This document shows positions 50,943 to 60,093 of a stretch of DNA of 64,000 nucleotides, one piece after another. A program made the translations under genes and the position numbers. The notes under the pieces were generated by a model. That model worked only from the letters and a program-made list of their open reading frames with translations, made no database searches and was not told the origin of the DNA. Every line of letters starts with the position of its first letter. Position 1 is the first letter of the stretch. The DNA is from CAIXLI01 sp964587125 (lineage in GTDB: Bacteria > Pseudomonadota > Alphaproteobacteria > UBA9219), in contig CAZPKC010000010.1 in the NCBI GenBank assembly GCA_964587125.1, forward strand, positions 1-64,000, given 5' to 3'.

Positions 50943-51503
50943 ATGGCGTTCGGTTGTATGGGGCCGTTTTATAAGAGTTATGAGGGGGCATTGCGCGATA
51001 TCCCCGGCTATTCGGGGAGAATCCGGAAACTTGAATTCAATTATGGGCAGCCTACCGCCGATATAGAGAACAGGGTTGCTCCGCTTCAGGCCGTAACTAT
51101 TTGGCCAGAAATGGATTCTCCGCACGTCACCCTGTTCGGGCCGCCCGTCGAAGGAAGCACGTCCGACGAGAGAGGAATCCGCGAACCCTATATCTGGCCT
51201 CAACCGCTTCGCCCGGCGGCAAAAATTTCGTTCGACAAGATAAACGGATTTTTTCTTGAAACGGACGAAAAACGGCGGCTCATGCTTGTTTTGTCCTGTG
51301 TTGAAGATGGACAAGACTTTTCGATCAAAATCGGGTTTTGGGCAGGGGACGAGCGCGTGGTTCAAGAATGGGCAAAGAAGACGAACGATCTTATGGGAAA
51401 AACGCTTCCCGTAAATCCTGAACCTAAACCCGCGCCCAAACCTGAAACTAAAACATCGATTTTCAAGAAGGTGAAAGATTTTTTTAAAATCCAGAACGGA
51501 TAG
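50943..51503 (+). CDS. Hypothetical protein paired with XRE copy A
   Basis: A 186-residue protein with AAGGAGG seven bases before the ATG. No family recognised. The middle carries FLETDEKRRLMLVLSCVED and FWAGDERVVQEWAKKTND. A Pro/Lys repeat (PKPAPKPETKT) precedes a basic C-terminal helix (FKKVKDFFKIQNG). It ends in the hairpin and terminator at 51491-51557. It is transcribed away from the XRE gene, as if it were its regulated cargo. Confidence 0.55.
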   Translation: MAFGCMGPFYKSYEGALRDIPGYSGRIRKLEFNYGQPTADIENRVAPLQAVTIWPEMDSPHVTLFGPPVEGSTSDERGIREPYIWPQPLRPAAKISFDKINGFFLETDEKRRLMLVLSCVEDGQDFSIKIGFWAGDERVVQEWAKKTNDLMGKTLPVNPEPKPAPKPETKTSIFKKVKDFFKIQNG

Positions 51504-51512
51504 CCGTTCTGG
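51491..51512 (+). terminator. Hairpin at the end of the 50943 gene
   Basis: CCAGAACGG (51491-51499) pairs with CCGTTCTGG (51504-51512) across a four-base loop that contains the stop codon. There is no T run directly after it. Confidence 0.55.
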
Positions 51513-51527
51513 AGTTCTCTGAGAAAT

Positions 51528-51557
51528 AAACCGCCGAAAGTTTCCCTCCGGCGGTTT
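51528..51557. terminator. Bidirectional terminator between 50943 gene and rpsA
   Basis: AAACCGCCG (51528-51536) pairs with CGGCGGTTT (51549-51557), with T-rich sequence after it on the plus strand and A/T-rich flanks on the other side. It lies between convergent genes, so it probably serves both. Confidence 0.7.
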
Positions 51558-51580
51558 ATTTTTGAACCAAAGAAAAAAGC

Positions 51581-53353
51581 TTACGCCTTATCGTCCTTCT
51601 TCTGGGCCTTCTTGATAGCCGCGCCGAGGATGTCGCCTAAGCTCGCGCCCGAATCCGACGATCCGTATTCGGCCATCGCCTGTTTTTCCTCTTCGACTTC
51701 GCGCGCCTTGATCGAAAGGCCGACTCTGTGGCTGCCCTTTTCGATGCTCGTGATCTTGGCGTCGACCTTTTCGCCGACGGCGAAGCGGTCCGCGCGTTGT
51801 TCGGAGCGGTCGCGGGCCAAGTCGCCGCGCTTGATGAAGCCGGTGAACCCGCCTGCCGCGTCGCCGAGCGTCACTTCGATGCCGTTTTCCTGAACCGCGC
51901 TGACGGTTCCGGTCACGATATCGCCCTTCTTGAAGCTCAACTGCATGCTCTCGAAGGGATCCTGCGTAAGCTGCTTGATGCCCAAACTGATGCGTTCCTT
52001 TTCGGCGTCGATGTCCAGAACCTTGACCTCGACGGTCTGGCCCTTCTGGTACTTCTTGATCGCCTCTTCGCCGGGGATATCCCACGACAAATCGGACATA
52101 TGCAGCATCCCGTCAATATCGCCGGGCAAGCCGATAAACAGGCCAAATTCGGTGATGTTGCGGATTTCGCCCGAAAGCGTGCTGCCGATGGCCGTTTTTT
52201 CCTTGAACTGCACCCACGGATTCTCAAGGCATTGCTTGATGCCGAGGCTGATGCGCCGTTTCTGCAAATCAATGTCCAGAACGACGACTTCGACCTCCTG
52301 GCTTTGCGACACGATCTTGCCGGGAGGAACGTTTTTCTTCGTCCACGACATTTCGGACACATGCACCAAGCCTTCGATGCCGGGCTCCAGTTCGACGAAC
52401 GCGCCGTAATCGGTGATGTTCGTGACGCGTCCCTTTAATTTCAGCCCTGCGGGATACTTGGCCGTGACGCCTTCCCAAGGATCGGCCTCAAGCTGCTTCA
52501 TGCCCAAGCTGATGCGCTGGGTTTCGGCGTTGAAGCGGATGATCTGCACGTTGACCTGCTGGCCGATCTGCAAAACTTCCGACGGATGATTGATGCGCTT
52601 CCACGCGATATCGGTGACGTGGAGAAGCCCGTCCACGCCGCCCAGATCGACAAACGCGCCGTAATCGGTGATGTTCTTGACGACGCCCGAAAGAACTTGT
52701 CCCTCTTTGAGGTTGGCGACAAGCTCGGTGCGGGCTTCGGCGCGGCTTTCTTCCAGAACGGCGCGGCGCGAAACGACAATGTTGCCTCTCGCGCGGTCCA
52801 TTTTCAAAATCTGGAAAGGTTGCGGCGTGCCCATCAAAGGCGTGACGTCGCGCACGGGACGGATGTCGACCTGCGAGCCGGGCAAAAACGCCGTCGCGCC
52901 GTTGAGATCGACCGTGAAGCCGCCCTTGACGCGCCCGAAGATGATGCCGGTGACATGCGTTTGTTTGTCGAACGATTGCTGCAAAACGACCCAGCTTTCC
53001 TCGCGCTTGGCCTTTTCGCGCGACAGAGAAGCCTCGCCGTCGCGGCCTTCCATGCGCTCCAGAAACACTTCGACAGTGTCGCCGACTTTAAGTTCCGCCG
53101 GCGTTCCGCCGAGCGCGAATTCGCGCAAAGGAACGCGGCCTTCCGATTTCAAGCCGACGTCGATAACGGCGTTTTCGCCGTCAATCGCGGTAATCTTGCC
53201 CTTGACGACGTTGCCTTCGAGACTTCCGGTCTTGCCGAAAGCCTGATCGAGCATTGCGGCAAAGCTGTCGGCGGAGGGGGTGGGGGTATCCTTGGCGGCC
53301 AAAGCGGCGGCCTTGACGTTTTCGACGTTTTTCTTCGATGCACTGCGTGCCAT
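51581..53353 (-). CDS. rpsA: 30S ribosomal protein S1
   Basis: A 590-residue protein with six S1 repeats. The third and fourth are the most typical (GVVKNITDYGAFVDLGGVDG; GRVTNITDYGAFVELEPGIE), followed by GEIRNITEFGLFIGLPGDID and a diverged last repeat. It recruits mRNA to the 30S subunit. The C-terminal tail is short (EYGSSDSGASLGDILGAA). In related bacteria cmk lies directly upstream; here 2 kb of accessory DNA separates them. Confidence 0.97.
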   Translation of the reverse strand: MARSASKKNVENVKAAALAAKDTPTPSADSFAAMLDQAFGKTGSLEGNVVKGKITAIDGENAVIDVGLKSEGRVPLREFALGGTPAELKVGDTVEVFLERMEGRDGEASLSREKAKREESWVVLQQSFDKQTHVTGIIFGRVKGGFTVDLNGATAFLPGSQVDIRPVRDVTPLMGTPQPFQILKMDRARGNIVVSRRAVLEESRAEARTELVANLKEGQVLSGVVKNITDYGAFVDLGGVDGLLHVTDIAWKRINHPSEVLQIGQQVNVQIIRFNAETQRISLGMKQLEADPWEGVTAKYPAGLKLKGRVTNITDYGAFVELEPGIEGLVHVSEMSWTKKNVPPGKIVSQSQEVEVVVLDIDLQKRRISLGIKQCLENPWVQFKEKTAIGSTLSGEIRNITEFGLFIGLPGDIDGMLHMSDLSWDIPGEEAIKKYQKGQTVEVKVLDIDAEKERISLGIKQLTQDPFESMQLSFKKGDIVTGTVSAVQENGIEVTLGDAAGGFTGFIKRGDLARDRSEQRADRFAVGEKVDAKITSIEKGSHRVGLSIKAREVEEEKQAMAEYGSSDSGASLGDILGAAIKKAQKKDDKA

Positions 53354-53773
53354 TTTATTTATTTCACTTTCTTAGGGATGTCAGGAACTGTTGCAGTCGC
53401 GGTTGTGAGCGACGCGCCTTACGCGGCGGTCACAGAGCAGTCGCAACCAAAGTAAAAATTCCTGCGCGCTTTCTCTTTTGCCCGCCTTCTTTGGCGGGGC
53501 CGTTTCGTTCCGAAGGAAAAGGTTATCGGAAAGGGCTGAAAGCAAGGCCGTTTTATCCGCTCTTTTCTCCGGTGCCGACACAACGCCAGCTATCCTCTTT
53601 CGAGAGGAGCGGCACATATAGAGCAACGGATCCGGAGATTCAAGCGCGAAAAAAACCTGTGAACAGGGCATTTGTGCGGCAAGAAGCTTTTCCTCCCCCT
53701 TGCGGGGAGGGTCAGGGAGGGGGGAGAGCGACTGGGAAAGGCGCTTGAATAGCGTGAATTAAGCCGTATGGCA
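53354..53773. other. Gap upstream of rpsA with dispersed repeat
   Basis: No gene seen. It must contain the rpsA promoter and leader. A G+C-rich palindrome CCTCCCC-N5-GGGGAGG (53692-53710) is followed by AGGGAGGGG. Strings of this kind are common dispersed repeats in alphaproteobacteria. Further hairpin-like pairs (CCTGTgaACAGG near 53656) occur. Confidence 0.5.
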
Positions 53774-54415
53774 CTAAACCGGCTTCCCGATTCTCCACAG
53801 ATAATTGAACTGGTTGCGGAAAGTTTCGGCCACGGCAGCGTTATGCAAAACGATAACCTGCTTCTTTTTCCACAAAACGAGCGCGAGTTTATGACCATAA
53901 AGGCAGTACGTGATTTTGCCGATCACCTCTTGCGGCACGGCGCGGTAGGCATGCCCGGGAGTCAGTACGTTCTTTTCATTTGAGATCAGCGTCCTGAGTT
54001 TAATGTTCGACCGTTCGACCCAAGCAAGGAAATCCTTTGATGACTGAAGATACCGCGGGTCATACCACAAGGCTTCGTCGTAGGAAGACTTCAGAATCTC
54101 TCCGCCCGACTCTGAGCCTCCCCGTATGATCTGATACGTCCAATCGTTTATGAAATTTTTTCCGCTGAAACGCGTGACCTCGGCAATCTCATCGACGCGC
54201 CGCAAGCCGCCGCCGGATAAAAATTCGATACCGTGTTCTTCGAAGGCCCTTTGAATCGCCGTAAGCGTACTGTCGCGGATTTCTCCGCTTTCGCGTTCGA
54301 AATTGTTGACGGTCGCTAGCGACAGATGTGCGGCCTCGGCTAAATCGGTTTGTTGCCACTTAAGAAAGGCGCGCGCGGCACGCCCAAGCGCGGGAGTGAG
54401 TAAAATAGGCTTCAT
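53774..54415 (-). CDS. XRE regulator with C-terminal effector-like domain, copy B
   Basis: A 213-residue homologue of the protein at 50193: XRE HTH near residues 10-58 (FLKWQQTDLAEAAHLSLATV), then the same C-terminal domain with YRAVPQEVIGKITYCLYG and VAETFRNQFNYLW. The two copies align over the whole C-terminal part but are clearly diverged. It is divergent from the gene at 54565, with a palindrome directly before its ATG. Confidence 0.75.
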   Translation of the reverse strand: MKPILLTPALGRAARAFLKWQQTDLAEAAHLSLATVNNFERESGEIRDSTLTAIQRAFEEHGIEFLSGGGLRRVDEIAEVTRFSGKNFINDWTYQIIRGGSESGGEILKSSYDEALWYDPRYLQSSKDFLAWVERSNIKLRTLISNEKNVLTPGHAYRAVPQEVIGKITYCLYGHKLALVLWKKKQVIVLHNAAVAETFRNQFNYLWRIGKPV

Positions 54416-54416
54416 G

Positions 54417-54440
54417 CCTAAAATATATAATATATTTAGG
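54417..54440. promoter_or_regulatory. Palindromic operator-like site, module B
   Basis: CCTAAA (54417-54422) and TTTAGG (54435-54440) with an A+T-only centre, one base before the XRE copy B start. It would cover the translation start or -10 region. Likely an autoregulatory operator; inference. Confidence 0.5.
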
Positions 54441-54503
54441 TTTAAAAAGTATTTACGCGAAAGAAAATAATTACTTTCATGTATTTCGGTTATATTTTCA
54501 TCG

Positions 54504-54532
54504 TAAGGCGAGATGAGATTAAGGCGAGATGA
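54504..54532 (+). repeat. Direct repeat before the 54565 gene
   Basis: TAAGGCGAGATGA occurs twice, at 54504-54516 and 54520-54532, offset by 16 bases. It lies 30-60 bases before the start at 54565, in its promoter or leader region. It may be a tandem binding site or a local duplication. Confidence 0.5.
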
Positions 54533-54564
54533 TATTTCGAGATTATCAACAAGGGAGATTTAAA

Positions 54565-55455
54565 ATGACTGAAGCTGAAACAATTGAACTTGTACCAATA
54601 GTTTCCTACGTGGATTATGAGCGGTTTGATTATTTAAAAGGTATGTACGACCGCAGGACATGTAAACTTGTGGACCGTGCGACTAGACGGGGAAAATACG
54701 TAGAACGCGCCATGGAGGACGGACTATCAGAGCGGCAAGCCTTGGCGGATTATGCTGGTTTGGAAAGAATGGTTACATGGGATTTTTTAAAATCGAATAA
54801 ATTAAACGGCGTGATTACCCTCTTCGATTTTTTCCTGTTCGAACATTTGCACGCAGATAAATTTGCAAAAAATTTTCTGAAAGAACTCTTTGTCAAATTC
54901 TCGATGGAACGAGGTGGAAAAACGGAAAAACAGTCCTTGATAAATTACGCTGCACTTGAAGCCGCATCAAAAAAGAACTTTTGTTACCTCTCAGCTGGCC
55001 CCATCCACCGCGATCGTTATCTGGAATGGAGACCATTTAAGGGCACAGTTTTAAGTCTCGACGTGCTTCAATATTTCGGATTCATTTCTGAATGTGAGGT
55101 AGATGAAGTTCTTAAAACGGATTTCAGAGATCACCAGCCGCGGACAATTCCAGAGGTGGTCAAAGTAGTTAAGGAGCGCAGGGGCGAGAATTTCAATCTT
55201 CCTGAACTAACAAAACTAGGCGAAGATTATGACCGCATCCAAAAAACGCTTCCCACGAGGGAAGAGCTTGCGACCCTTTCTCTTTCAACGGATATGAAAG
55301 CGGCTGCCGACGAATTGCTTTCCCGTACCCTAGGATTCAGCGAAAAGCAAATAATTGCATATAGGAATGCAAACGAAAACATTTCTCCGCCGGACGTTAG
55401 GTCTGAAAAAGCTCCTCCAAAAACTAGAAAGGTCGCAAGAAACGACCAGATTTAG
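54565..55455 (+). CDS. Hypothetical protein paired with XRE copy B
   Basis: A 296-residue, mostly helical, charged protein of A+T-richer composition than its neighbours, suggesting transfer. The start at 54565 follows AGGGAG; the ORF extends 36 bases upstream. No membrane segment or known family. Its last codons overlap the end of cmk by four bases on the other strand. It is divergent from XRE copy B. Confidence 0.6.
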   Translation: MTEAETIELVPIVSYVDYERFDYLKGMYDRRTCKLVDRATRRGKYVERAMEDGLSERQALADYAGLERMVTWDFLKSNKLNGVITLFDFFLFEHLHADKFAKNFLKELFVKFSMERGGKTEKQSLINYAALEAASKKNFCYLSAGPIHRDRYLEWRPFKGTVLSLDVLQYFGFISECEVDEVLKTDFRDHQPRTIPEVVKVVKERRGENFNLPELTKLGEDYDRIQKTLPTREELATLSLSTDMKAAADELLSRTLGFSEKQIIAYRNANENISPPDVRSEKAPPKTRKVARNDQI

Positions 55456-56126
55456 CACCCGCGCCCAATAATTCCGGTCGCGATTTCGAGGGCTTTGGCA
55501 AAAGCCTGCTCGGCGTCGAGTTTTGTCGTGTCGAGCACGACGGCATCGGGAGCAGGCTTAACGGGAGCGAGGGATCGCGTCGCGTCGCGCGCGTCGCGTT
55601 CCTTCATGTCCGCAAGAACGGAGGCGTAAGTAGCATCTTGGCCGCGCGCCCGCAACTCTTTAAAACGCCGCATCGCACGCGCCTCGGCACTTGCCGTCAC
55701 GAATATCTTAACGGGAGCGTCGGGCGCAATAACCGTCCCGATATCGCGTCCGTCCAGAACCGCGCCTTTTTTGCCTTGGGGCGGCTTTTCGCAGAAATCT
55801 TTCTGGAATTTCAATAGGGCAGCGCGAACGGCGGGAAGAACGGCGACTTTGGACGCAGCCAAAGAAGCTTTATCCGAACGCAGCTCGTCGTCATTTGCGG
55901 CGCCAATAATCTGCGCCGCATCGAGCGCCAAAGCCGCTTTTTCGGCCTGCGCGGCATCGGAAGGATCGCCTCCCTTCCGCAATACGGCCAATCCCACGGC
56001 GCGGTAAAGAAGCCCCGTATCCAAATGCGCAAAGCCGAAATGCTGCGCCAACTTGCGTCCGATCGTGCCTTTGCCGGAAGCCGAAGGTCCGTCGATGGCG
56101 ATAACGATAAGAAGGGGCTTTTCCAT
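55452..56126 (-). CDS. cmk: Cytidylate kinase
   Basis: A 224-residue kinase for CMP and dCMP. Walker A IDGPSASGKGTIG (from residue 11), LDTGLLYRAVGLAVL, GAVLDGRDIGTVIAPDAPVKIFVTAS, RRFKEL and KERDARDATRSLAP are the family motifs. It ends in the tail of the inserted gene at 54565. Usually directly upstream of rpsA. Confidence 0.95.
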   Translation of the reverse strand: MEKPLLIVIAIDGPSASGKGTIGRKLAQHFGFAHLDTGLLYRAVGLAVLRKGGDPSDAAQAEKAALALDAAQIIGAANDDELRSDKASLAASKVAVLPAVRAALLKFQKDFCEKPPQGKKGAVLDGRDIGTVIAPDAPVKIFVTASAEARAMRRFKELRARGQDATYASVLADMKERDARDATRSLAPVKPAPDAVVLDTTKLDAEQAFAKALEIATGIIGRGC

Positions 56127-56132
56127 ATAAAT

Positions 56133-57470
56133 TTACGCGTATTTTTTCACGACTTCACAGATTTCGGTGACGAGCTCCTGCACCAATTCGCCGTCGTCGC
56201 CCTCGGCCATCACGCGAACGAGCGGCTCCGTGCCCGATTTGCGGATGACGAACCGTCCCGCGCTTCCCAATTTCGCCTCGGCGGATTTAATGGCCTTGCG
56301 CACCGCCGGATGCTCGAGAACGTCGCCTTCGGCGCGAACGTTGTTCAAAACCTGCGGAACGGGTTTGAAAACCGAGCAAACTTCGCTTGCCTTGCGGCCG
56401 CTTTCGCGGATGACGGACAAAACCTGCAACGCCGCGATCAATCCGTCTCCCGTTGCGCAATAGTCGCTGAAAATGATATGGCCGGATTGCTCGCCGCCGA
56501 CGTTGCAGCCTTTTTCGCGCATCGCCTCGACGACATAGCGGTCGCCGACGGGCGCGCGGTGCAAAGCGATGTGGTGCTTCGCCAAAAACCGCTCCAATCC
56601 CAAATTCGACATGACGGTTGCCACCAACGTGTTGTTGTTGAGGAGTCCCTGCTTGGCCCACGTGCGGGCGATCAATCCCATAAGCTGGTCGCCGTCGATG
56701 CGCTTGCCGTTCTCGTCGGCCATAATCAGGCGGTCGGCGTCGCCGTCGAGGGCGATTCCCAAATCGGCCTGATGCAAAAGAACGGCTTCCTGCATCAGCT
56801 GCGGATGCGTCGCGCCGCAACGATCGTTGATATTGCGCCCGTCGGGGCTTACGGCGACGGGAATCACTTCCGCGCCCAGTTCCCATAAAACGGTCGGCGC
56901 GACCTTATAAGCGGCTCCGTTGGCGCAATCGACGACGACTTTAAGCCCGCCAAGCTTGCCATTTGAATACGTCGCCTTGGCGTATTCGACATAGCGGCCT
57001 ATCGCGTCATCGAGGCGGCTCGCGCGGCCCAAAGCTTCGGGCGCGGCGTGATCGGATGCTAAATCTCCGTCCATCCGCGCTTCGATCTGCAATTCCAGTT
57101 CGTCGGACAATTTGCCGCCGTCCGGGCCGAACAATTTGATGCCGTTGTCCTGATAGGGATTATGCGAAGCCGAAATCATCACGCCCATGTCGGCGCGCAG
57201 GCTTTTGGTCAGCATCGACACGGCAGGGGTGGGCAAAGGGCCAAGCAAAATCACGTCCATCCCTTTGGCAATGAAGCCCGCCGTCAAAGCGGGCTCGATC
57301 ATATAGCCCGAAAGGCGCGTATCCTTGCCGATGACGACGCGATGCCGGTATGTGCCGCGCTTGAACAGGCCCGCAGCGGCCATAGCGACGCGCAACGCCG
57401 TTTCGGCGGTCATCGGCTCCGCATTGGCCGTGCCGCGAATCCCATCTGTGCCGAAGTACTTCCGTGTCAT
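56133..57470 (-). CDS. glmM: Phosphoglucosamine mutase
   Basis: A 445-residue enzyme that makes glucosamine-1-phosphate for peptidoglycan and LPS. RKYFGTDGIRG at the N-terminus, phosphoserine S102 in MISASHNPYQDNGIKLF, metal loop ALDGDADRLIMAD, sugar loop GGEQSGHIIF, and phosphate loop RKSGTEPLVRVMAEG are all present. Lies six bases upstream of cmk on the same strand. Confidence 0.96.
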   Translation of the reverse strand: MTRKYFGTDGIRGTANAEPMTAETALRVAMAAAGLFKRGTYRHRVVIGKDTRLSGYMIEPALTAGFIAKGMDVILLGPLPTPAVSMLTKSLRADMGVMISASHNPYQDNGIKLFGPDGGKLSDELELQIEARMDGDLASDHAAPEALGRASRLDDAIGRYVEYAKATYSNGKLGGLKVVVDCANGAAYKVAPTVLWELGAEVIPVAVSPDGRNINDRCGATHPQLMQEAVLLHQADLGIALDGDADRLIMADENGKRIDGDQLMGLIARTWAKQGLLNNNTLVATVMSNLGLERFLAKHHIALHRAPVGDRYVVEAMREKGCNVGGEQSGHIIFSDYCATGDGLIAALQVLSVIRESGRKASEVCSVFKPVPQVLNNVRAEGDVLEHPAVRKAIKSAEAKLGSAGRFVIRKSGTEPLVRVMAEGDDGELVQELVTEICEVVKKYA

Positions 57471-57488
57471 TTTTAAGCCTGTTTATAT

Positions 57489-59429
57489 CTATTTAACAAC
57501 GCGGAACAGAAGATAGTCCGATGCTACGGGAATCTCAATCGGCTTGAGCCATGCCGGATTTTGGCCCCGTATCAGCCGTTCGATCAGGGGTTGGGAGGCG
57601 TCGATATTGGTGAAATGCAGCAACCCGTCCTTGCCCGGAAGCAGGCGCATATGGCCCAGCGAAAAATAATCGCTGCCCACATAAAGCGTCGACGCGTGAC
57701 GGCAGACCATGACCAAATCCGCGTTCCATTTCCGCGCGGCGGCGAGGGCGGGAGCGTCCTCGGCGGAGCTGAAGAAAGCGTAAGCGTCCGCATTTCCGGG
57801 CACGTTGAAATTTCCGGCGATGATGCGATGCTTTGTTGCGAACAAAAGTTGAGGGCCCGTGTCGCCGATGTTCATGATCGTCAAAGGCTTGGCTCCCAAG
57901 CCTTCGGAATCGTTCAAGAAGGGAAGGACGTTTTCCATCGGGCAGGGCGGTGCTTTGGCGTCGGCGGGAAACAAGGCGACATCGGGATAGATCGGCATGT
58001 GATCGACAAAAGCGGGCAACAGCACGACGAACAAAGGGCCAAGCAAAACGAACGCCCCGATTTCCGCCCAGAACAACGGGCGGTCCCACAATCGTTGCCC
58101 TAATTTATCCCATCCCGCGACAAGCAGATAAGTCAAAGGAACGAGAGAGAAAAACTCCGCGAATATTCCAACGCGCGATTGCCAGAAAAGCGTCAGCGCG
58201 AGAGTCGAAAGCAGAAAAACGCCTTGCGCGAGCCAGATCAGGCGCATTTCTTTTTCCGCGCGCTTGGCCGCAACAAGGCACACGACGAAAGCGACGAGGG
58301 GCAGAAACAAAAAACGCGAGAAAGTTATTGCGGCTGGAATCAGCGTCACGGGCATAAAGCGGTTGAAATGCAAACCGTGAATTAAAGGCTGCGCTTCGAC
58401 AATGTTATTGAGCGCGGATGTCGCATCGAACGCGTCGTAGTCGGCAAAGGGGCCGCGCAAGGCGCTCGGAACAAGAGCGAAAAAAGCCCAAGCCGCCGCA
58501 AAGCCAAGAAGCGCGTAAACGGAAAGCCTTGCCGCCTTGTGATAAACCGTTTTTCCGATCCCCCACCCCGCGACAAAAATCGCGCCGGACAAAATGGCAA
58601 AAATTACGTAAACGGGCGAAAACCACGATACGGCGAGAGAAGAAAATTCGGCGCGGGTCAAGGCGATCGGAATAAGCGCTGCGGAAAACAAAGGCAGGCA
58701 AATTCCGAAAACCGCCGCGTTCCGCGCGACGTTTCCCGAAAGCCAAGCGGCGGCGACGCCAAGGCAGGCGATAAAGACAATCGCGCAAGGCAAGCCTTCG
58801 GCCCCGATCCAGAAGCTGCAAGAGAAAGCCAGAGCGACCAGCGCGGCGAACAAAGCGCCTTTATCGTCGCGGATGATCCGGATCAAGCTTAATAAGCCGA
58901 AACCCGCGATAAGGGCCTGAACGCCGTGATGTCCCGCGCGCCCGGGCGTATAGTTGAACAAAAGCATCGGTGCGAACAAAAGCATGACGCAGGAAAGGTT
59001 GGCGCGGTCTTCCCCGACGAAGACCTTGGCGATTGCGGGCAGAAGCGCGAGCAAAACCATAAGCCACAGCAGGGGCACGATAAACGCGGCGATAAAAACG
59101 GCGCTGGAGGCGCCAAAATGCGGGATAAAAGGTAACGCCACAAGCGCGATTGGAATGTCGATCAGGCGCGACCAATGAATGACGGTGTGCGCGCCCGGGC
59201 TCATGCGCGGAACGGACAAATCGTACCAGCTTTGACCTTGCAGCCAGCTAATGACCTCGTTCATGCGCATGAAATCGTCGGGGTCCGCGAGGCGGTGCGT
59301 GAAAATCGGGCTCATGGGGTGCAAAGCAAAGCACAGAACGAAAAACCCGAAGACAGCAAACGGCAATGCCGCGTAAACCCGAGAAGGACGCCGGCGGTCG
59401 AGGCCTAAAATGCGGAATAAGTTTTTCAC
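57489..59429 (-). CDS. Polytopic GT-C-like membrane glycosyltransferase
   Basis: About 646 residues with roughly 12 membrane segments followed by a soluble C-terminal domain of about 120 residues. The first external loop has DPDD (49-52) followed by FMRMNEVISWLQGQSWYD, like the acidic loop of GT-C enzymes (STT3/PglB, ArnT), but no WWDYG motif is seen. The GTG start at 59429 is preceded by AGGAGG and overlaps the recX stop (GTGA). It may transfer a lipid-linked sugar; substrate unknown. Confidence 0.65.
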   Translation of the reverse strand: MKNLFRILGLDRRRPSRVYAALPFAVFGFFVLCFALHPMSPIFTHRLADPDDFMRMNEVISWLQGQSWYDLSVPRMSPGAHTVIHWSRLIDIPIALVALPFIPHFGASSAVFIAAFIVPLLWLMVLLALLPAIAKVFVGEDRANLSCVMLLFAPMLLFNYTPGRAGHHGVQALIAGFGLLSLIRIIRDDKGALFAALVALAFSCSFWIGAEGLPCAIVFIACLGVAAAWLSGNVARNAAVFGICLPLFSAALIPIALTRAEFSSLAVSWFSPVYVIFAILSGAIFVAGWGIGKTVYHKAARLSVYALLGFAAAWAFFALVPSALRGPFADYDAFDATSALNNIVEAQPLIHGLHFNRFMPVTLIPAAITFSRFLFLPLVAFVVCLVAAKRAEKEMRLIWLAQGVFLLSTLALTLFWQSRVGIFAEFFSLVPLTYLLVAGWDKLGQRLWDRPLFWAEIGAFVLLGPLFVVLLPAFVDHMPIYPDVALFPADAKAPPCPMENVLPFLNDSEGLGAKPLTIMNIGDTGPQLLFATKHRIIAGNFNVPGNADAYAFFSSAEDAPALAAARKWNADLVMVCRHASTLYVGSDYFSLGHMRLLPGKDGLLHFTNIDASQPLIERLIRGQNPAWLKPIEIPVASDYLLFRVVK

Positions 59430-59989
59430 GCCTCCTCCTTTTGCGTTTTTGCATCCAGCACCCGCCGCGCGATGTCGAGGGAAAACCCGGCTCTCGCCAG
59501 CGCGGCAAGGTCTTTGCGGCGGATATCTTTGTCGGCGGGAATTTTGCGGAACGGACCCATTTTGCGCCGCCGCATAAGAGCCCAAACGGCGGCTACTTCC
59601 GCTTCTTCCGGCCCGAATTCTTCCGCGTTTTTCTCGAGCGCCGACGCCACAATCGCACGGCTGATACCCCTTAAGCCAAGTTTTTGTGCGATAAGCCGAC
59701 GCGACCGTCCCTGCCTGCGCAGGCTATTGACTTGCGTTTCGGCAAAGGCCGCGTCGTTAAGGACACCGTTTTTTCTATATTTTTCAATAAGTTGTCCGAT
59801 AACCCCACGCAGTTCGCGCAAAAGTTCCGCATCGGCTGAAAAACCCGGATTTTGCATTGCCGCACGGCGCAGGCGATTCTCCAGAACGCGCCGCAACGAA
59901 GCTTCGGAGGCGGCATAGCGTCCGAGATATTGCAAAGCAACATTTGCAAGGCTTTGAGCGGTCGGAATTTTGCGCGTTTTCGGTTTCAT
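59426..59989 (-). CDS. recX: Regulatory protein RecX
   Basis: A 187-residue helical protein that modulates RecA. It has ALQYLGRYAASEASLRRVL, EKYRKNGVLNDAAFAETQV, and RQGRSRRLIAQKLGLRGIS, the RecX three-helix repeats. recA is not in the window. It is coupled to the GT-C-like gene by overlapping GTGA. Confidence 0.85.
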   Translation of the reverse strand: MKPKTRKIPTAQSLANVALQYLGRYAASEASLRRVLENRLRRAAMQNPGFSADAELLRELRGVIGQLIEKYRKNGVLNDAAFAETQVNSLRRQGRSRRLIAQKLGLRGISRAIVASALEKNAEEFGPEEAEVAAVWALMRRRKMGPFRKIPADKDIRRKDLAALARAGFSLDIARRVLDAKTQKEEA

Positions 59990-60093
59990 GCGTCTGATTT
60001 TGTTACAGGATAAGTATTATAACGCAACGTTAAATGTTTTTTAAGCCGTCGCGTATAATAAGGGCGGGACTTTATATAAGACAAGGCACATTA

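Noticed and set aside
53338..53748. 136-codon ORF upstream of rpsA
   Set aside because: Runs through a G-rich dispersed repeat (PPPCGEGQGGG translation), a known false-ORF pattern.
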